Origin: Streptomyces griseus
GTDB taxonomy: Bacteria; Actinomycetota; Actinomycetes; Streptomycetales; Streptomycetaceae
Direction of reading: 5' to 3'
Length of the DNA stretch: 64,000 bases
NCBI RefSeq assembly: GCF_001715295.1
Contig: NZ_MDKB01000004.1
Span: forward strand, 124,001-188,000
In this document: in pieces, positions 46,614 to 56,551 of the stretch
How positions within the stretch are numbered: position 1 is the stretch's first letter
How the letters are laid out: every line of letters begins with the position of its first letter
The notes under the pieces: model-generated
Seen by the model: the letters and a program-made list of their open reading frames with translations, nothing else
Told to the model about the DNA's origin: nothing
Databases searched by the model: none
Made by a program: the position numbers and the translations under genes

Positions 46614-47533
46614 GCGGTCCCTCCCCGGGGTTCCAGGTCGGAGAGCCAGAGCCGCTGCAGCATGTGCCAGTCCTCCGGGTGCTCGGCGATCCCGGTGGCG
46701 AAGGCGTCGGCCAGCGCCTGTGTCATGGCGGACGTCTTCTCGGCGCGGGTACCTGTCTCCGGTTCGGCGACCGGCGGATGGACACGCGCCTGCATCACGG
46801 GCGTGCCGTCGTACCAGAGGGTGACGGGCAGCAGCAGCGCCCCGGTCTGCTGGGCCAGCAACGCCGGTCCCGCGGGCATCCGCGCGGTGTCGCCGAAGAA
46901 GCTGACCTCGACGCCGGAGGCCGACAGGTCGCGATCCGCGACCAGGCAGACCAGCCCGCCGCTGCGCAGCCGCCGTGCCAGGGTGCCGAAGGCGGATCCG
47001 CCGCTGTGCGGCAGCACCTCCATGCCGAGTCCCTGGCGGTAGGCGACGAACCGGTCGTAGAGGCTCTCCGGGTCGAGCCGCTCGGCCACGGTCGTGAACG
47101 GCACCTTGAGGTCCGTGGTGACCCAGGCGCCCGCGAGGTCCCAGTTCCCCAGGTGCGGCAGCGCGAGGACGACTCCGCGGCCGGCGTCCAGCCCCTCCGT
47201 GAGCCGGCGGGCGTCGCGGACGTGGATGCTGTCCTTGATCCGCCGGTCGCTCCAGGTGGGCAGCCGGAAGGACTCCATCCAGTAACGCATGTACGAGCGC
47301 ATGCCCGCCCTGGACAGTTCGGCGAGGCGGGCCGCGTCCGCTCCGGGCACCACGCGGGCGAGGTTGGACTCCAGGCGCAGGACGGACGTGCCCCGCCGCT
47401 TCCACACCTGGTCGGCGAGGGTGCGGAAGAGCGCCGCGGCCACCGGCTCGGGGAGCTTCTTGACGGCGCCCCAGCCGAGCCCGTACAGCCCGTCGGTCAG
47501 CCGCCCCCTCAGATCGGGTCCCGTGCCGCTCAC
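46610..47533 (-). CDS. Phosphatidylinositol mannoside acyltransferase (PatA-like)
   Basis: A 307-residue membrane-associated acyltransferase of the HtrB/LpxL superfamily. The HX4D catalytic motif is H127 to D132 (LPHLGNWD). The substrate is inferred from its place between pgsA and pimA, where the mycobacterial orthologue (Rv2611c) acylates PIM. The GTG start overlaps the pgsA stop (GTGA). Confidence 0.9.
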   Translation of the reverse strand: MSGTGPDLRGRLTDGLYGLGWGAVKKLPEPVAAALFRTLADQVWKRRGTSVLRLESNLARVVPGADAARLAELSRAGMRSYMRYWMESFRLPTWSDRRIKDSIHVRDARRLTEGLDAGRGVVLALPHLGNWDLAGAWVTTDLKVPFTTVAERLDPESLYDRFVAYRQGLGMEVLPHSGGSAFGTLARRLRSGGLVCLVADRDLSASGVEVSFFGDTARMPAGPALLAQQTGALLLPVTLWYDGTPVMQARVHPPVAEPETGTRAEKTSAMTQALADAFATGIAEHPEDWHMLQRLWLSDLEPRGGTA

Positions 47534-48213
47534 CGCGCGGCCTCGCTCCCCTGCTCCGAGGACCCGCCGGCGACCGCGGCTGCGGCGTCGGCCTCGGCGG
47601 ACTCCCTGCGCACGGTCACCACCCGCTGGACCAGGGTGACCAGGCTGCCCGCGGCGACGATCCACAGCGCGATCGGCAGCAGGACCTGGATCCCGGGTAC
47701 GCCGAAGCCGTGGAGCCCGGCGAGCCCGGCCGCGACCAGGGAGATCACCAGCCGCTCGGCACGCTCCACCAGCCCGTTCACGGCGACCGGAAGGCCGATC
47801 GACTCGCCGCGCGCCTTCGTGTACGAGACCACCTGGCCGCTGGCCAGACAGAAGATCGCGACCGCGCACAGCGTGTTGTCGTCACCGCTGCCCGCGTACC
47901 AGAGCGCGAACCCGGCGAAGATCGCCCCGTCCGCGACCCGGTCCAGGGTCGAGTCGAGGAACGCGCCCCACCGGCTGGAGATCCCGGCCTGGCGGGCCAT
48001 GTTGCCGTCGACCAGGTCCGAGAAGACGAAGGCGGTGATGACGATCGTGCCCCAGAAGAACTCCCCCATCGGGAAGAAGACCAGCGCACCCGCCATCACT
48101 CCGGCCGTGCCGACGAGTGTGACCGCGTCGGGGCTGACCCCGAGGCGGAGCAGCAGAGCGGCGAACGGCGTGAGGACACGCGTGAAGAATGCACGCGCGT
48201 ACTTGTTCAGCAT
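47530..48213 (-). CDS. pgsA: Phosphatidylinositol phosphate synthase (CDP-alcohol phosphatidyltransferase)
   Basis: A 227-residue integral membrane enzyme with the complete CDP-alcohol motif: D66-x2-D69-G...A-R...G-x3-D87-x3-D91 (SDLVDGNMAR then GAFLDSTLD). In actinobacteria the enzyme at this locus makes phosphatidylinositol phosphate from CDP-diacylglycerol and inositol phosphate, the base for PIMs. First gene of a three-gene overlapping unit. Confidence 0.93.
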   Translation of the reverse strand: MLNKYARAFFTRVLTPFAALLLRLGVSPDAVTLVGTAGVMAGALVFFPMGEFFWGTIVITAFVFSDLVDGNMARQAGISSRWGAFLDSTLDRVADGAIFAGFALWYAGSGDDNTLCAVAIFCLASGQVVSYTKARGESIGLPVAVNGLVERAERLVISLVAAGLAGLHGFGVPGIQVLLPIALWIVAAGSLVTLVQRVVTVRRESAEADAAAAVAGGSSEQGSEAAR

Positions 48214-48501
48214 GGCCTTCCCGAGGTTCGGCGGGCCGTGCGGCCCGTTCGGCCGCCGGCGGGCCCATCGTAGTCACGAGCCGGGCCGGCCCACGGCGGG
48301 GCACCCCGTCCCGGCCGATCTCCCGGGCCCGGCGGACGGCGGGCCCGGCCCGTATGGACGCGGCACGGTGTCGGTGGAAAGCTCGAAGTACCGCGGGCGT
48401 CGCCGAAGCCGCCGCGACGGCTCCCCTCGCCCGTGCGGCTTCTCCCCCTCACCGCGCCGGTGCCCACCCGGCACCGGGCCACCCACCGGGAGGCACGCAT
48501 C

Positions 48502-50721
48502 ATGGGCGACAGGACACATACGCACAGCGGAGCCGCCGGCAGGGCGGTGACGGCCGACGGGCCCGCTTCCGTACGGAACGTGGCGCTGGTCGGCCACAGC
48601 GGCTCGGGCAAGACCACCCTGGTCGAAGCACTCGCGCTGACGGCCGGAGCGCTCAACCGGGCCGGCCGGGTCGAGGACGGGGCGACCGTCTCGGACCACG
48701 AGGAGATCGAGCGGCGCCGCCACCGTTCCGTACAGCTCTCGCTCGTCCCCGTCGCATGGGGCGGCTACAAGATCAATCTGTTGGACACCCCGGGGTACGC
48801 GGACTTCGTCGGGGAACTCAGGGCCGGTCTGCGGGCGGCGGACGCGGCCCTCTTCGTCGTGTCGGCGGCGCAGGAGGCCGACACCGTGGCGGCCACCACG
48901 CGCGCCGTCTGGGAGGAGTGCGCGGCCGTGGGCATGCCACGCGCCGTCGTCGTCACCCACCTCGACACCGCGCGCACGTCGTTCGAGGAGATGACCCGGG
49001 TCTGCGGCCGGATCTTCGGCGGCGACGACCCCGATGCCGTGCTCCCGCTCTACCTGCCCGTACAGGGGCCGCAGGGCCCGGACGGGCACGCCCCGCTCAC
49101 CGGGCTCACCGGACTGCTCACCGGCCGGACCCTCGACTACTCCTCCGGGGAGCGCCGCGAGACGGCACCCGACGGGGACGGGCGCGAGCCGCTCCCGCAG
49201 GCCCGCGACCGGCTCATCGAGGGGATCATCGCCGAGAGCGAGGACGAGACCCTGATGGACCACTACCTCGGCGGCGGGGCCGTCGACGGGGAGACGCTCG
49301 TGGCCGATCTGGAACGGGCCGTCGCAAGCGGTTCCTTCCACCCCGTCCTCACGGCCGCCCCTGCCGTCGAGGGGGCACGGCAGGGCGTCGGCACGGTCGA
49401 ACTGCTGGAGCTGATCACCCGGGGCTTCCCCTCCCCCCTGGAGCGGGCCCTGCCCGCCGTCACCACCCCTGACGGTTCACCGCGCCCCGCCCCCCTCTGC
49501 GATCCCGGGGGGCCGCTGGTCGCCGAGGTCGTGCAGACGACGTCCGACCCGTACGTCGGACGGGTCTCCCTCGTCCGCGTCTTCTCCGGCACGCTGCGCC
49601 CCGAGGACCCCGTACACGTGTGCGGCCGCGGCCTCACCGACCCGGGGCACGGGACGCGCCCCCGCCACGACGCCGACGTGCGCGTCGGCGCACTCTCCGC
49701 ACCCTTCGGCCGGCAGCAGCGTCCCCTGGACCGATGTGTGGCCGGCGACCTGGCGTGCGTGTCGAAGCTGGGCGGGGCGGAGACCGGGGACACCCTCTCG
49801 GACCCCGGCGACCCCCTGCTGGTGGAGCCGTGGACGATGCCGGACCCGCTGCTGCCGCTGGCGGTGCGCGCGCACGGCAAGGCGGACGAGGACAAGCTCT
49901 CCCAGGGGCTGGCCCGGCTGGTCGCCGAGGACCCCACCCTGCGGCTGGAGCAGAACCGGGACACGCGGCAGGTGGTCCTGTGGTGCATGGGCGAGGCACA
50001 CGCGGAGGTGGCGCTGGAACGCCTGCGCAGCCGGTACGGCGTGCGGGTGGACGCGGTACCCCACCGGGTCCCCCTGCGCGAGACCTTCGCCTCCCGGGCC
50101 GTCGGCCGCGGCCGGCACGTCAAGCAGTCGGGCGGCCACGGCCAGTACGCCGTCTGCGAGATCGAGGTGGAGCCGCTGCCCCCCGGTACGGGTGTCGAGT
50201 TCGTGGACAAGGTGGTCGGCGGTTCGGTGCCCCGCCAGTTCGTCCCGTCCGTCGAGAAGGGCGTGCGCGCGCAGGCGGCCGGCGGGCTCGCGACGGGGCA
50301 TCCGCTCGTCGACGTGCGCGTCACGCTGCTCGACGGCAAGTCGCACGCCGTCGACTCCTCCGACGCCGCCTTCCAGACGGCGGGTGCGCTGGCTCTGCGC
50401 GAAGCGGCGGCGGGCACCCGGATCCAGCTCCTCGAACCCGTCGCCGACGTACGGGTGCTGGTTCCGGACGACTACGTGGGGGCGGTCATGAGCGACCTCG
50501 CGGGACGGCGGGGCCGGGTCGTCGGCACCGAACAGGAGGCCGGGGAACGCACCCTCGTACGCGCCGAGGTGCCGGAGATGGAGATGGGCAGGTACGCCGT
50601 CGACCTGCGCTCGCTGACCCACGGCACCGCCCGGTTCGACCGGGCGTACGCCCGGCACGAGGCCATGCCCGCACAGCTCGCCGAACGCCTGCGCGAAACG
50701 GAGGAGAACACCGCCGGCTGA
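48502..50721 (+). CDS. Elongation factor G-like GTPase with atypical G motifs
   Basis: A 739-residue translational-GTPase paralogue with EF-G domain order. G1 is GHSGSGKTT and G3 is DTPGYADF. G4, normally NKxD, reads THLD (VVVTHLDTA), and the switch-I RGIT threonine segment is replaced by HRSVQLSL. Domain IV retains VKQSGGHGQYAVCEIEV and domain V is present. The canonical EF-G is expected in the str operon, so this is a second, probably specialised copy (FusA2-like). Its activity as a GTPase is uncertain. ATG at 48502 has GGGAGG eight bases upstream. Divergent from pgsA. Confidence 0.88.
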   Translation: MGDRTHTHSGAAGRAVTADGPASVRNVALVGHSGSGKTTLVEALALTAGALNRAGRVEDGATVSDHEEIERRRHRSVQLSLVPVAWGGYKINLLDTPGYADFVGELRAGLRAADAALFVVSAAQEADTVAATTRAVWEECAAVGMPRAVVVTHLDTARTSFEEMTRVCGRIFGGDDPDAVLPLYLPVQGPQGPDGHAPLTGLTGLLTGRTLDYSSGERRETAPDGDGREPLPQARDRLIEGIIAESEDETLMDHYLGGGAVDGETLVADLERAVASGSFHPVLTAAPAVEGARQGVGTVELLELITRGFPSPLERALPAVTTPDGSPRPAPLCDPGGPLVAEVVQTTSDPYVGRVSLVRVFSGTLRPEDPVHVCGRGLTDPGHGTRPRHDADVRVGALSAPFGRQQRPLDRCVAGDLACVSKLGGAETGDTLSDPGDPLLVEPWTMPDPLLPLAVRAHGKADEDKLSQGLARLVAEDPTLRLEQNRDTRQVVLWCMGEAHAEVALERLRSRYGVRVDAVPHRVPLRETFASRAVGRGRHVKQSGGHGQYAVCEIEVEPLPPGTGVEFVDKVVGGSVPRQFVPSVEKGVRAQAAGGLATGHPLVDVRVTLLDGKSHAVDSSDAAFQTAGALALREAAAGTRIQLLEPVADVRVLVPDDYVGAVMSDLAGRRGRVVGTEQEAGERTLVRAEVPEMEMGRYAVDLRSLTHGTARFDRAYARHEAMPAQLAERLRETEENTAG

Positions 50722-50851
50722 CCGGATATGGCGTCCGCCGCCCGCACCCGGTTCTGCCTGCGGGCGGCGGCACGTTCCGGACGATACGCTGGGGGGTCAG
50801 CTCAGAAGGTGTGCGACATACGGTAGTTGGGAAGGGCCGCAGGAGCAGACC

Positions 50852-52543
50852 GTGCGGCGAGTGGGGGCGGCAGTGGCCAACGACGGATTCGATTTCTCTC
50901 CTGGAGCTCAGATCCCGCTCCAGGGCTCGGCCGGGCAGGCGGTGGCGACCAACGCCCTCGCCTCCGCCGCGTACCGCGACAGCGATGTGACGGAGATCCT
51001 CAAGGCCAACAGCGAGTGGCACAAGTCCGAGGTGAAGCCGGGCAATTCCAAGCTCTTCAAGTCCGACTACTTCAAGCCGAATCTGGGTGAGGCCTTCTCC
51101 CGGGCCGTGCAGGAACGCATGCTCGGCGGCGCCCGCAAGGCACTCATCCAGTCCTTCGGCACCGACCCGCAGACCGTCGTCGAGCACTGCCTGTCCGCGT
51201 CCCGGCTGCGCAAGACACGCGACACCCGGCTGACCCTGGTGACGGCCGTCTTCGGTTTCGCCTTCCTCCCCGGGCTGCTCTTCTGGGTCCTCGCGTTCAG
51301 GCTGCGCGACTCGCTCAACAAGTCCAAGGACAAGGCGTTCCAGGCGCTCGGCGGCATCCTGCTCCTCGTGCTCGGCGCCGCCGCCGCCGTGGCCCTGATC
51401 GCCATGCCGCTCACCGGTTTCCTCGCCCTCTACCTCCGTCTCACGGTGATCGCCCCCCTCATCGGCTGGGTGCTCGCCAAGCGCATCGCCGAGACCTCGG
51501 CCAAGGATCTGCGGGCCCGCTGGGAGGGGCTGCTGTCCGGCGCCGCCGTGAGCGCCAAGATCCCCGAGGCCGTACCCAAGAACCCCAGCGAGACCGCCCG
51601 CGAGGCGCTGCGCCAGGGCTTGGAGAAGCTCTCCGCGGAACAGCAGTCCAACTCCGTGTTCTACGCGGGCCCCAAGGGCATCCTCGGCATGGGCACCCGT
51701 TGGGGCAGCTGGCAGCTCGCCGAGGAACTCACCCCCGCGGACCCCGCCAAGGAGATCCACCAGTTCCGCAGCTGGGACGTCGTCCGGGCCATCCACGACC
51801 AGCTGAAGATGCTCGAACGCGGCCCCCTGAACACCGGCGGCTTCCCCACCCCGTCGGTCAAGCACTGGATCGTCTCCCCCATCGGCGAGAACGCCGACTC
51901 CGTCACCCGCCCCGAGGGCGAGGACGTCGCCACCTTCCAGATCAAGCCCCACGAGATACAGCGCATCTGCAACCACCAGCAGTTCGGCAGCGGCGACCGG
52001 CACTACCTCGGCGTCCAGTTCACCCTCTGGGACGGCCAGCTGGTGATCACCATGCTGATCACCGTCACCGTGCTCCACGAGACCCTGCGCATCGAGGTGA
52101 CGGGCCACGCCCTGGGCCCCGTCCACTCGCTGTTCCTCACCAAGCCGGCCGCCGATACCAAGACCGTCAAGAAGGCCGTCCGGTTCTGGGAGACCCGGAC
52201 CATCACCCTCCCGCTCGTGAAGGCGAACGAGGTCGTCAGGCTCGCCCTGCGCGCACCCTTCACCTGGTATCCGCCCCTGCTGGACTACCTCGGCGGCAAG
52301 CTCGTCCTGCCGGAGCCGTTCGGGCTGCGCCACGCCTGGGCCGCCAAGCCCTGGGGCCACCGCTTCATGGCCGACGACGCCATGCGGGCGGCCACCCCCG
52401 TCCTGCGCGTCGTGCACTCCGCGGCGATGCGGGTCCTCAAGGAACACGGCGTCGACACCGAACGCTTCGACAACCGCTCCATGGTCCTCAGCGGCCTGGT
52501 CCAGGACCCCGCACCGAAGAAGGCCGACGTCTACGACGCATGA
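50852..52543 (+). CDS. Membrane protein of unknown function
   Basis: A 563-residue protein I do not recognise. It begins with an Ala/Ser/Gly-rich soluble stretch, has two or three transmembrane helices between about residues 125 and 215 (LVTAVFGFAFLPGLLFWVLA, then ILLLVLGAAAAVALIAM), and then a soluble domain of about 330 residues with a hydrophobic ITMLITVTVL segment near residue 400. No catalytic motif. GTG at 50852 has AGGAG six bases upstream. It lies between the EF-G-like gene and the HIT-family gene on the opposite strand. Confidence 0.85.
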   Translation: MRRVGAAVANDGFDFSPGAQIPLQGSAGQAVATNALASAAYRDSDVTEILKANSEWHKSEVKPGNSKLFKSDYFKPNLGEAFSRAVQERMLGGARKALIQSFGTDPQTVVEHCLSASRLRKTRDTRLTLVTAVFGFAFLPGLLFWVLAFRLRDSLNKSKDKAFQALGGILLLVLGAAAAVALIAMPLTGFLALYLRLTVIAPLIGWVLAKRIAETSAKDLRARWEGLLSGAAVSAKIPEAVPKNPSETAREALRQGLEKLSAEQQSNSVFYAGPKGILGMGTRWGSWQLAEELTPADPAKEIHQFRSWDVVRAIHDQLKMLERGPLNTGGFPTPSVKHWIVSPIGENADSVTRPEGEDVATFQIKPHEIQRICNHQQFGSGDRHYLGVQFTLWDGQLVITMLITVTVLHETLRIEVTGHALGPVHSLFLTKPAADTKTVKKAVRFWETRTITLPLVKANEVVRLALRAPFTWYPPLLDYLGGKLVLPEPFGLRHAWAAKPWGHRFMADDAMRAATPVLRVVHSAAMRVLKEHGVDTERFDNRSMVLSGLVQDPAPKKADVYDA

Positions 52544-52618
52544 CATGCCTGTGGGGGTGTGCTCCCCGCCGGGAACACCCCCACAGGACCGCGCCGGGCG
52601 ACCCGCGGCGCGAGCCGC

Positions 52619-53191
52619 TCAGACCGACGGCGCCTCGGCGGGCCACTCCCCGGCCAGCATCGTCCGGGTGTCACCCAGCAACTGCGGCAGCACCTTGGTG
52701 TTCCCCACCACCGGCATGAAGTTCGTGTCCCCGCCCCAGCGGGGAACGACGTGCTGGTGCAGATGGGCGGCGATACCCGCGCCGGCCGCCGCACCCTGGT
52801 TGAGCCCGATGTTGAACCCGTGCGCCCCCGAGGCCGCCCGCAGCGCGACCATGGCCCGCTTGGTGAAGTCCGCCAGCTCAGCCGTCTCCGGCAGGGTCAG
52901 CTCCGTGTAGTCGGCGACGTGCCGGTACGGCACCACCATCAGGTGACCACCGTTGTACGGGTACAGGTTCAGGACGGCGTAGACCCGCTCGCCCCGCGCG
53001 ATGATCAGCCCGTCCTCGTCCGACTTCGACGGGATCACGCAGAAAGGACAGCCGTCCCCCGACCCCGGCCCGCTGGGCTTGTTCTCGCCCTGGATGTACG
53101 CCATACGGTGAGGCGTCCACAGGCGCTGGAACGCGTCGGGCGACCCCACTCCGATCTGCTGCTCCGGCTCACTCGTCATGCCGGCCAGCAT
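52619..53191 (-). CDS. HIT-family protein, Ap4A phosphorylase-like
   Basis: A 190-residue histidine-triad protein: H143-L-H145-Q-H147 (HLHQHVVPRWGG). A CPFC pair (48-51) and LNLYPYNGGHLMVVPYRH are typical. It resembles mycobacterial Rv2613c, an Ap4A phosphorylase, also encoded beside thrS and pgsA. It probably degrades diadenosine polyphosphates made by aminoacyl-tRNA synthetases. ATG at 53191 with GGGAG nine bases upstream; Met5 is an alternative. Confidence 0.92.
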   Translation of the reverse strand: MLAGMTSEPEQQIGVGSPDAFQRLWTPHRMAYIQGENKPSGPGSGDGCPFCVIPSKSDEDGLIIARGERVYAVLNLYPYNGGHLMVVPYRHVADYTELTLPETAELADFTKRAMVALRAASGAHGFNIGLNQGAAAGAGIAAHLHQHVVPRWGGDTNFMPVVGNTKVLPQLLGDTRTMLAGEWPAEAPSV

Positions 53192-53257
53192 ATTGCTTCA
53201 CTCCCGCCGCGCGTGTCGCCGGGGCCGACCCGGCCGGCCCACGGCGATGCTGGCGCC

Positions 53258-53935
53258 ATGAGCGACCGCCCCACCGCCCCCGTCCCGCCCCGGCTCGCGG
53301 AGTGGGAGCACCGCACGGAGATGCCGCTCCTCGTCGCGTCCGTCGTCTATCTCGCCGGCTACACGATCCACGTCCTGATGCCTCGCTCGACCCGGCCCTG
53401 GCACGACGTCGCCCTCCTCCTGGTGGCCGTCGCCTGGGTCCTGTTCGCCGTGGACTACGTCGCCCGGCTCCACCTCAGCGGCCAAGGGCGGCGCTTCGCC
53501 CGCACCCACTGGCTGGACACCCTCACCCTCCTCCTGCCGCCGCTGCGCCCGCTGCGGGTGGTCCAGCTCTACACCCGTTTCCAGCTGCGCCGGAAGGAGC
53601 CCCGGCTCAGCCTGCACGCCCGGGTGATGGCCTACGCGGGCACATCCGCGCTCCTGCTGGGCTACACCGCCTCGCTGGCCGTGTACCAGCAGGAGCGCGG
53701 CGCCCCGGACTCCACGATCCGTACGTTCGGCGACTCCGTCTGGTGGGCCTGCACGACGCTGACGACCGTGGGATACGGCGACGCGGTTCCGGTGACGGCG
53801 GTGGGCCGGGTGATCGCGGCGGGGCTGATGGCGTGTGGGCTGGCGCTGCTGGGGGCGGTGACGGGATCGTTCTCGTCGTGGCTGGTGCAGTTGTTCTCCC
53901 GGCAGGACGAGAAGGGGCCCCCGGGGAGCGGGTAG
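53258..53935 (+). CDS. Potassium-selective ion channel
   Basis: A 225-residue membrane protein whose pore loop carries the K+ filter TTVGYGD. Hydrophobic segments at about 22-42, 50-70, 88-104, 125-145 and a final helix after the filter, with an Arg-rich stretch (PLRVVQLYTRFQLRRK), suggest a reduced voltage-sensor-plus-pore layout. Divergent from the HIT gene and convergent with thrS; its stop lies in the shared terminator. Confidence 0.88.
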   Translation: MSDRPTAPVPPRLAEWEHRTEMPLLVASVVYLAGYTIHVLMPRSTRPWHDVALLLVAVAWVLFAVDYVARLHLSGQGRRFARTHWLDTLTLLLPPLRPLRVVQLYTRFQLRRKEPRLSLHARVMAYAGTSALLLGYTASLAVYQQERGAPDSTIRTFGDSVWWACTTLTTVGYGDAVPVTAVGRVIAAGLMACGLALLGAVTGSFSSWLVQLFSRQDEKGPPGSG

Positions 53936-53948
53936 CTCCCCGGGGGCC
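53916..53948. terminator. Bidirectional terminator between the channel gene and thrS
   Basis: GGCCCCCGGGGAGC (53916-53929) and its complement (53935-53948) form a perfect 14-bp stem with loop GGGTA, overlapping the channel stop codon. Confidence 0.85.
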
Positions 53949-53971
53949 TCACCGGCCTCATGGCGCGGGCA

Positions 53972-55957
53972 TCACACCTGTACGCGGCGCTCCACCACGT
54001 CGACGAGCTTGGCGATCGCCTCGTCACGGGCGATGCCGTTCTCCTGCGAACCGTCGCGGTGGCGGAAGGAGACCGTACCCGCCTTCATGTCGTCGTCACC
54101 GACGATGATCATGAACGGGACCTTGGCCTTCTGGTGGTTGCGGATCTTCTTCTGCATCCGGTCCGAGGAGGCGTCCACCTCGACCCGCAGCCCCTTCCTG
54201 CGCGCCTCGGCGGCGAACTCCTGCAGGTACGGGATGTGCGTGTCGCCGATCGGGATGCCCACCGCCTGGACCGGGGCCAGCCAGACCGGGAACGCGCCCG
54301 CGTAGTGCTCCAGCAGCACCGCGAAGAAGCGCTCGATGGAGCCGAACAGCGCGCGGTGGATCATGACCGGGCGCTGCTTGGTGCCGTCCGGGCCGGTGTA
54401 CTCCAGGTCGAAGCGCTCGGGGAGGTTGAAGTCGAGCTGCACGGTCGACATCTGCCAGGTACGGCCGATGGCGTCCTTGCACTGCACCGAGATCTTCGGG
54501 CCGTAGAAGGCGGCGCCGCCCGGGTCCGGGACCAGCGGCAGGCCCTGCTTCTCGGCGACCTGGCGCAGCGTCTCGGTGGCCTCTTCCCAGGCCTCGTCCG
54601 AGCCGACGAACTTCTCCGGGTCCTTGGTGGACAGCTCCAGGTAGAAGTCGGTCAGACCGTAGTCACGGAGCAGGTTCAGGACGAAGGTGAGCGTCCTGTC
54701 GAGCTCCTCGGCCATCTGCTCACGGGTGCAGTAGATGTGCGCGTCGTCCTGCGTGAAGCCGCGCGAGCGGGTCAGGCCGTGGACGACACCCGACTTCTCG
54801 TACCGGTACACCGTGCCGAACTCGAAGAGGCGGAGCGGCAGTTCGCGGTAGGAGCGGCCGCGCGCGTCGAAGATCAGGTTGTGCATCGGGCAGTTCATCG
54901 GCTTGAGGTAGTAGTCCACCCCGTCGTCGAGCTGCATGGGCGGGTACATGCCGTCGGCGTACCAGTCCAGGTGGCCGGACTTCTCGAAGAGCTTGCCCTT
55001 GGTGGCGTGCGGGCTGTAGACGAACTCGTAGCCCTCCTCCTCGTGGCGGCGCCGCGAGTAGTCCTCCATGGCCCGGCGGATGACGCCGCCCTTGGGGTGG
55101 AACACGGCGAGACCGGGGCCGATCTCGTCGGGGAAGGAGAAGAGGTCCAGCTCGTTGCCGAGCTTGCGGTGGTCGCGCTTGGCGGCCTCCTCCAGGAACT
55201 CCAGGTGCGCCTTCAGCTCGTCCTTGGTGGGCCAGGCGGTGCCGTAGATGCGCTGGAGCATCGGGTTCTTCTCGCTGCCCCGCCAGTACGCCGCGGCGTT
55301 CCGCATCAGCTTGAACGCCGGGATGAACCGGGTGGTGGGCAGGTGCGGACCCCGGCAGAGGTCCTTCCAGCAGAGCTCGCCGGTCTTCGGGTCGAGGTTG
55401 TCGTAGATGGTCAGCTCGCCGCCGCCCACCTCGACGTCCGCGCCGTCGCCCGCGCTTTCGACGGAGTCGGAGCCCTTGATGCCGATGAGTTCCAGCTTGT
55501 ACGGCTCGTCGGCGAGCTCCTCGCGGGCCGCCTCGTCGGTCACGACGCGGCGGGAGAACCTCTGGCCCCGCTTCTGGATCTCCTGCATCTTCTTCTCGAT
55601 GGCCTTGAGATCTTCGGGCGTGAACGGCTTATCGACGTCGAAGTCGTAGTAGAAGCCGTCCTTGACCGGCGGGCCGATGCCGAGCTTGGCCTCGGGGTGC
55701 AGCTCCTGCACGGCCTGCGCCATCACGTGTGCGGTGGAGTGCCGCAGGATGTTCAGGCCGTCCTCGGAGGAGATCTCGACGGGCTCGACGACCTCGCCGT
55801 CCCCGAGCTCGTACGCGAGGTCGCGGAGCTCGCCGTCCACCCGGGCTGCGACGACGGTGCGCTGCCCGGGGAAGAGCTCGGCGGCCGTCGTGCCCGTCGT
55901 CACCACGTGCTCTTCCCGCTCGGAATCGCGTTGGATGATCACACGGACGTCTGACAC
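53972..55957 (-). CDS. thrS: Threonyl-tRNA synthetase
   Basis: A 661-residue class II threonyl-tRNA synthetase with N-terminal TGS, editing ([11 protein letters not shown]), catalytic and anticodon-binding domains. The zinc ligands fall in MNCPMH, DDAHIY and [11 protein letters not shown] at 55957 with AGGAGA five bases upstream decides the start; the open frame continues 28 codons further without family support. I found no T-box leader upstream. Confidence 0.97.
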   Translation of the reverse strand: MSDVRVIIQRDSEREEHVVTTGTTAAELFPGQRTVVAARVDGELRDLAYELGDGEVVEPVEISSEDGLNILRHSTAHVMAQAVQELHPEAKLGIGPPVKDGFYYDFDVDKPFTPEDLKAIEKKMQEIQKRGQRFSRRVVTDEAAREELADEPYKLELIGIKGSDSVESAGDGADVEVGGGELTIYDNLDPKTGELCWKDLCRGPHLPTTRFIPAFKLMRNAAAYWRGSEKNPMLQRIYGTAWPTKDELKAHLEFLEEAAKRDHRKLGNELDLFSFPDEIGPGLAVFHPKGGVIRRAMEDYSRRRHEEEGYEFVYSPHATKGKLFEKSGHLDWYADGMYPPMQLDDGVDYYLKPMNCPMHNLIFDARGRSYRELPLRLFEFGTVYRYEKSGVVHGLTRSRGFTQDDAHIYCTREQMAEELDRTLTFVLNLLRDYGLTDFYLELSTKDPEKFVGSDEAWEEATETLRQVAEKQGLPLVPDPGGAAFYGPKISVQCKDAIGRTWQMSTVQLDFNLPERFDLEYTGPDGTKQRPVMIHRALFGSIERFFAVLLEHYAGAFPVWLAPVQAVGIPIGDTHIPYLQEFAAEARRKGLRVEVDASSDRMQKKIRNHQKAKVPFMIIVGDDDMKAGTVSFRHRDGSQENGIARDEAIAKLVDVVERRVQV

Positions 55958-56399
55958 CGGTCTCTCCTGACTGAGGGGGCGCGCCGCTTCGTCTCGCGTA
56001 CGCAAGGCGAATCGTACCGAGCCGGGGCCGCCGGACGCCAAAAGGATTCCGGTCCCGGCCCCTCGCCTCCCGTGCAGGCCCCTCCACGGGTCGGGGTCCT
56101 CCCGGAGCGGCTTCGTCAGCCGGCCCTCCCCTCAGCCCCGTCCACCCGGGCGGGCGCGCGGCGGTGAGCCGCTCCGGCTCTCCGGCCCGCCCTCCCCCGC
56201 GGCGACGGCCGGCCGGGCCGAGGACCCGCAGCACGGGGGCGACGCCGCTGGATCGGCCCTCGGCCCGGCCGGCGCGGCGGGTCTGCGGATGCGCGGGGCC
56301 CGCCGGGGCGGCTCCGCCCGCGGGCTCGCCCGTCGACCGGTGCGTCGGAGTCTCTCCCGCGGGGTGTCCGGGGTGCGCGAAGGGCCCGGGCACGCAGAA
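55958..56399. other. Intergenic region upstream of thrS
   Basis: About 440 bases between thrS and the tRNA terminator. It must hold the thrS promoter. I see no gene, tRNA-like structure or long repeat; a few GC-rich short inverted repeats only. Confidence 0.4.
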
Positions 56400-56430
56400 G
56401 CCGGTCCGTCGGTGGTGCTGACGGACCGGC
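56400..56430 (-). terminator. Hairpin after tRNA-Val copy 1
   Basis: GCCGGTCCGTC (56400-56410) pairs perfectly with GACGGACCGGC (56420-56430) around a 9-base loop, 10 bases past the tRNA 3' end. Confidence 0.75.
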
Positions 56431-56440
56431 CCTGCCCGGG

Positions 56441-56512
56441 TGGGCGATACTGGTTTCGAACCAGTGACCTCTTCGGTGTGAACGAAGCGCTCTCCCACTG
56501 AGCTAATCGCCC
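56441..56512 (-). tRNA. tRNA-Val (CAC), copy 1
   Basis: A 72-base cloverleaf on the minus strand: GGGCGAT/ATCGCCC acceptor stem, D-arm GCTCAGTGGGAGAGC, anticodon arm CTTCG-TTCACAC-CGAAG with anticodon CAC (reads GUG), and T-arm ACTGG-TTCGAAA-CCAGT. Discriminator A; CCA is not encoded. Confidence 0.95.
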
Positions 56513-56551
56513 GGGAACGGGTTGAACCATACAGTGCGTGGCGGCCCGGGT

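Noticed and set aside
55958-56399. T-box or riboswitch leader upstream of thrS
   Set aside because: No T-box consensus, specifier stem or antiterminator could be found by eye.
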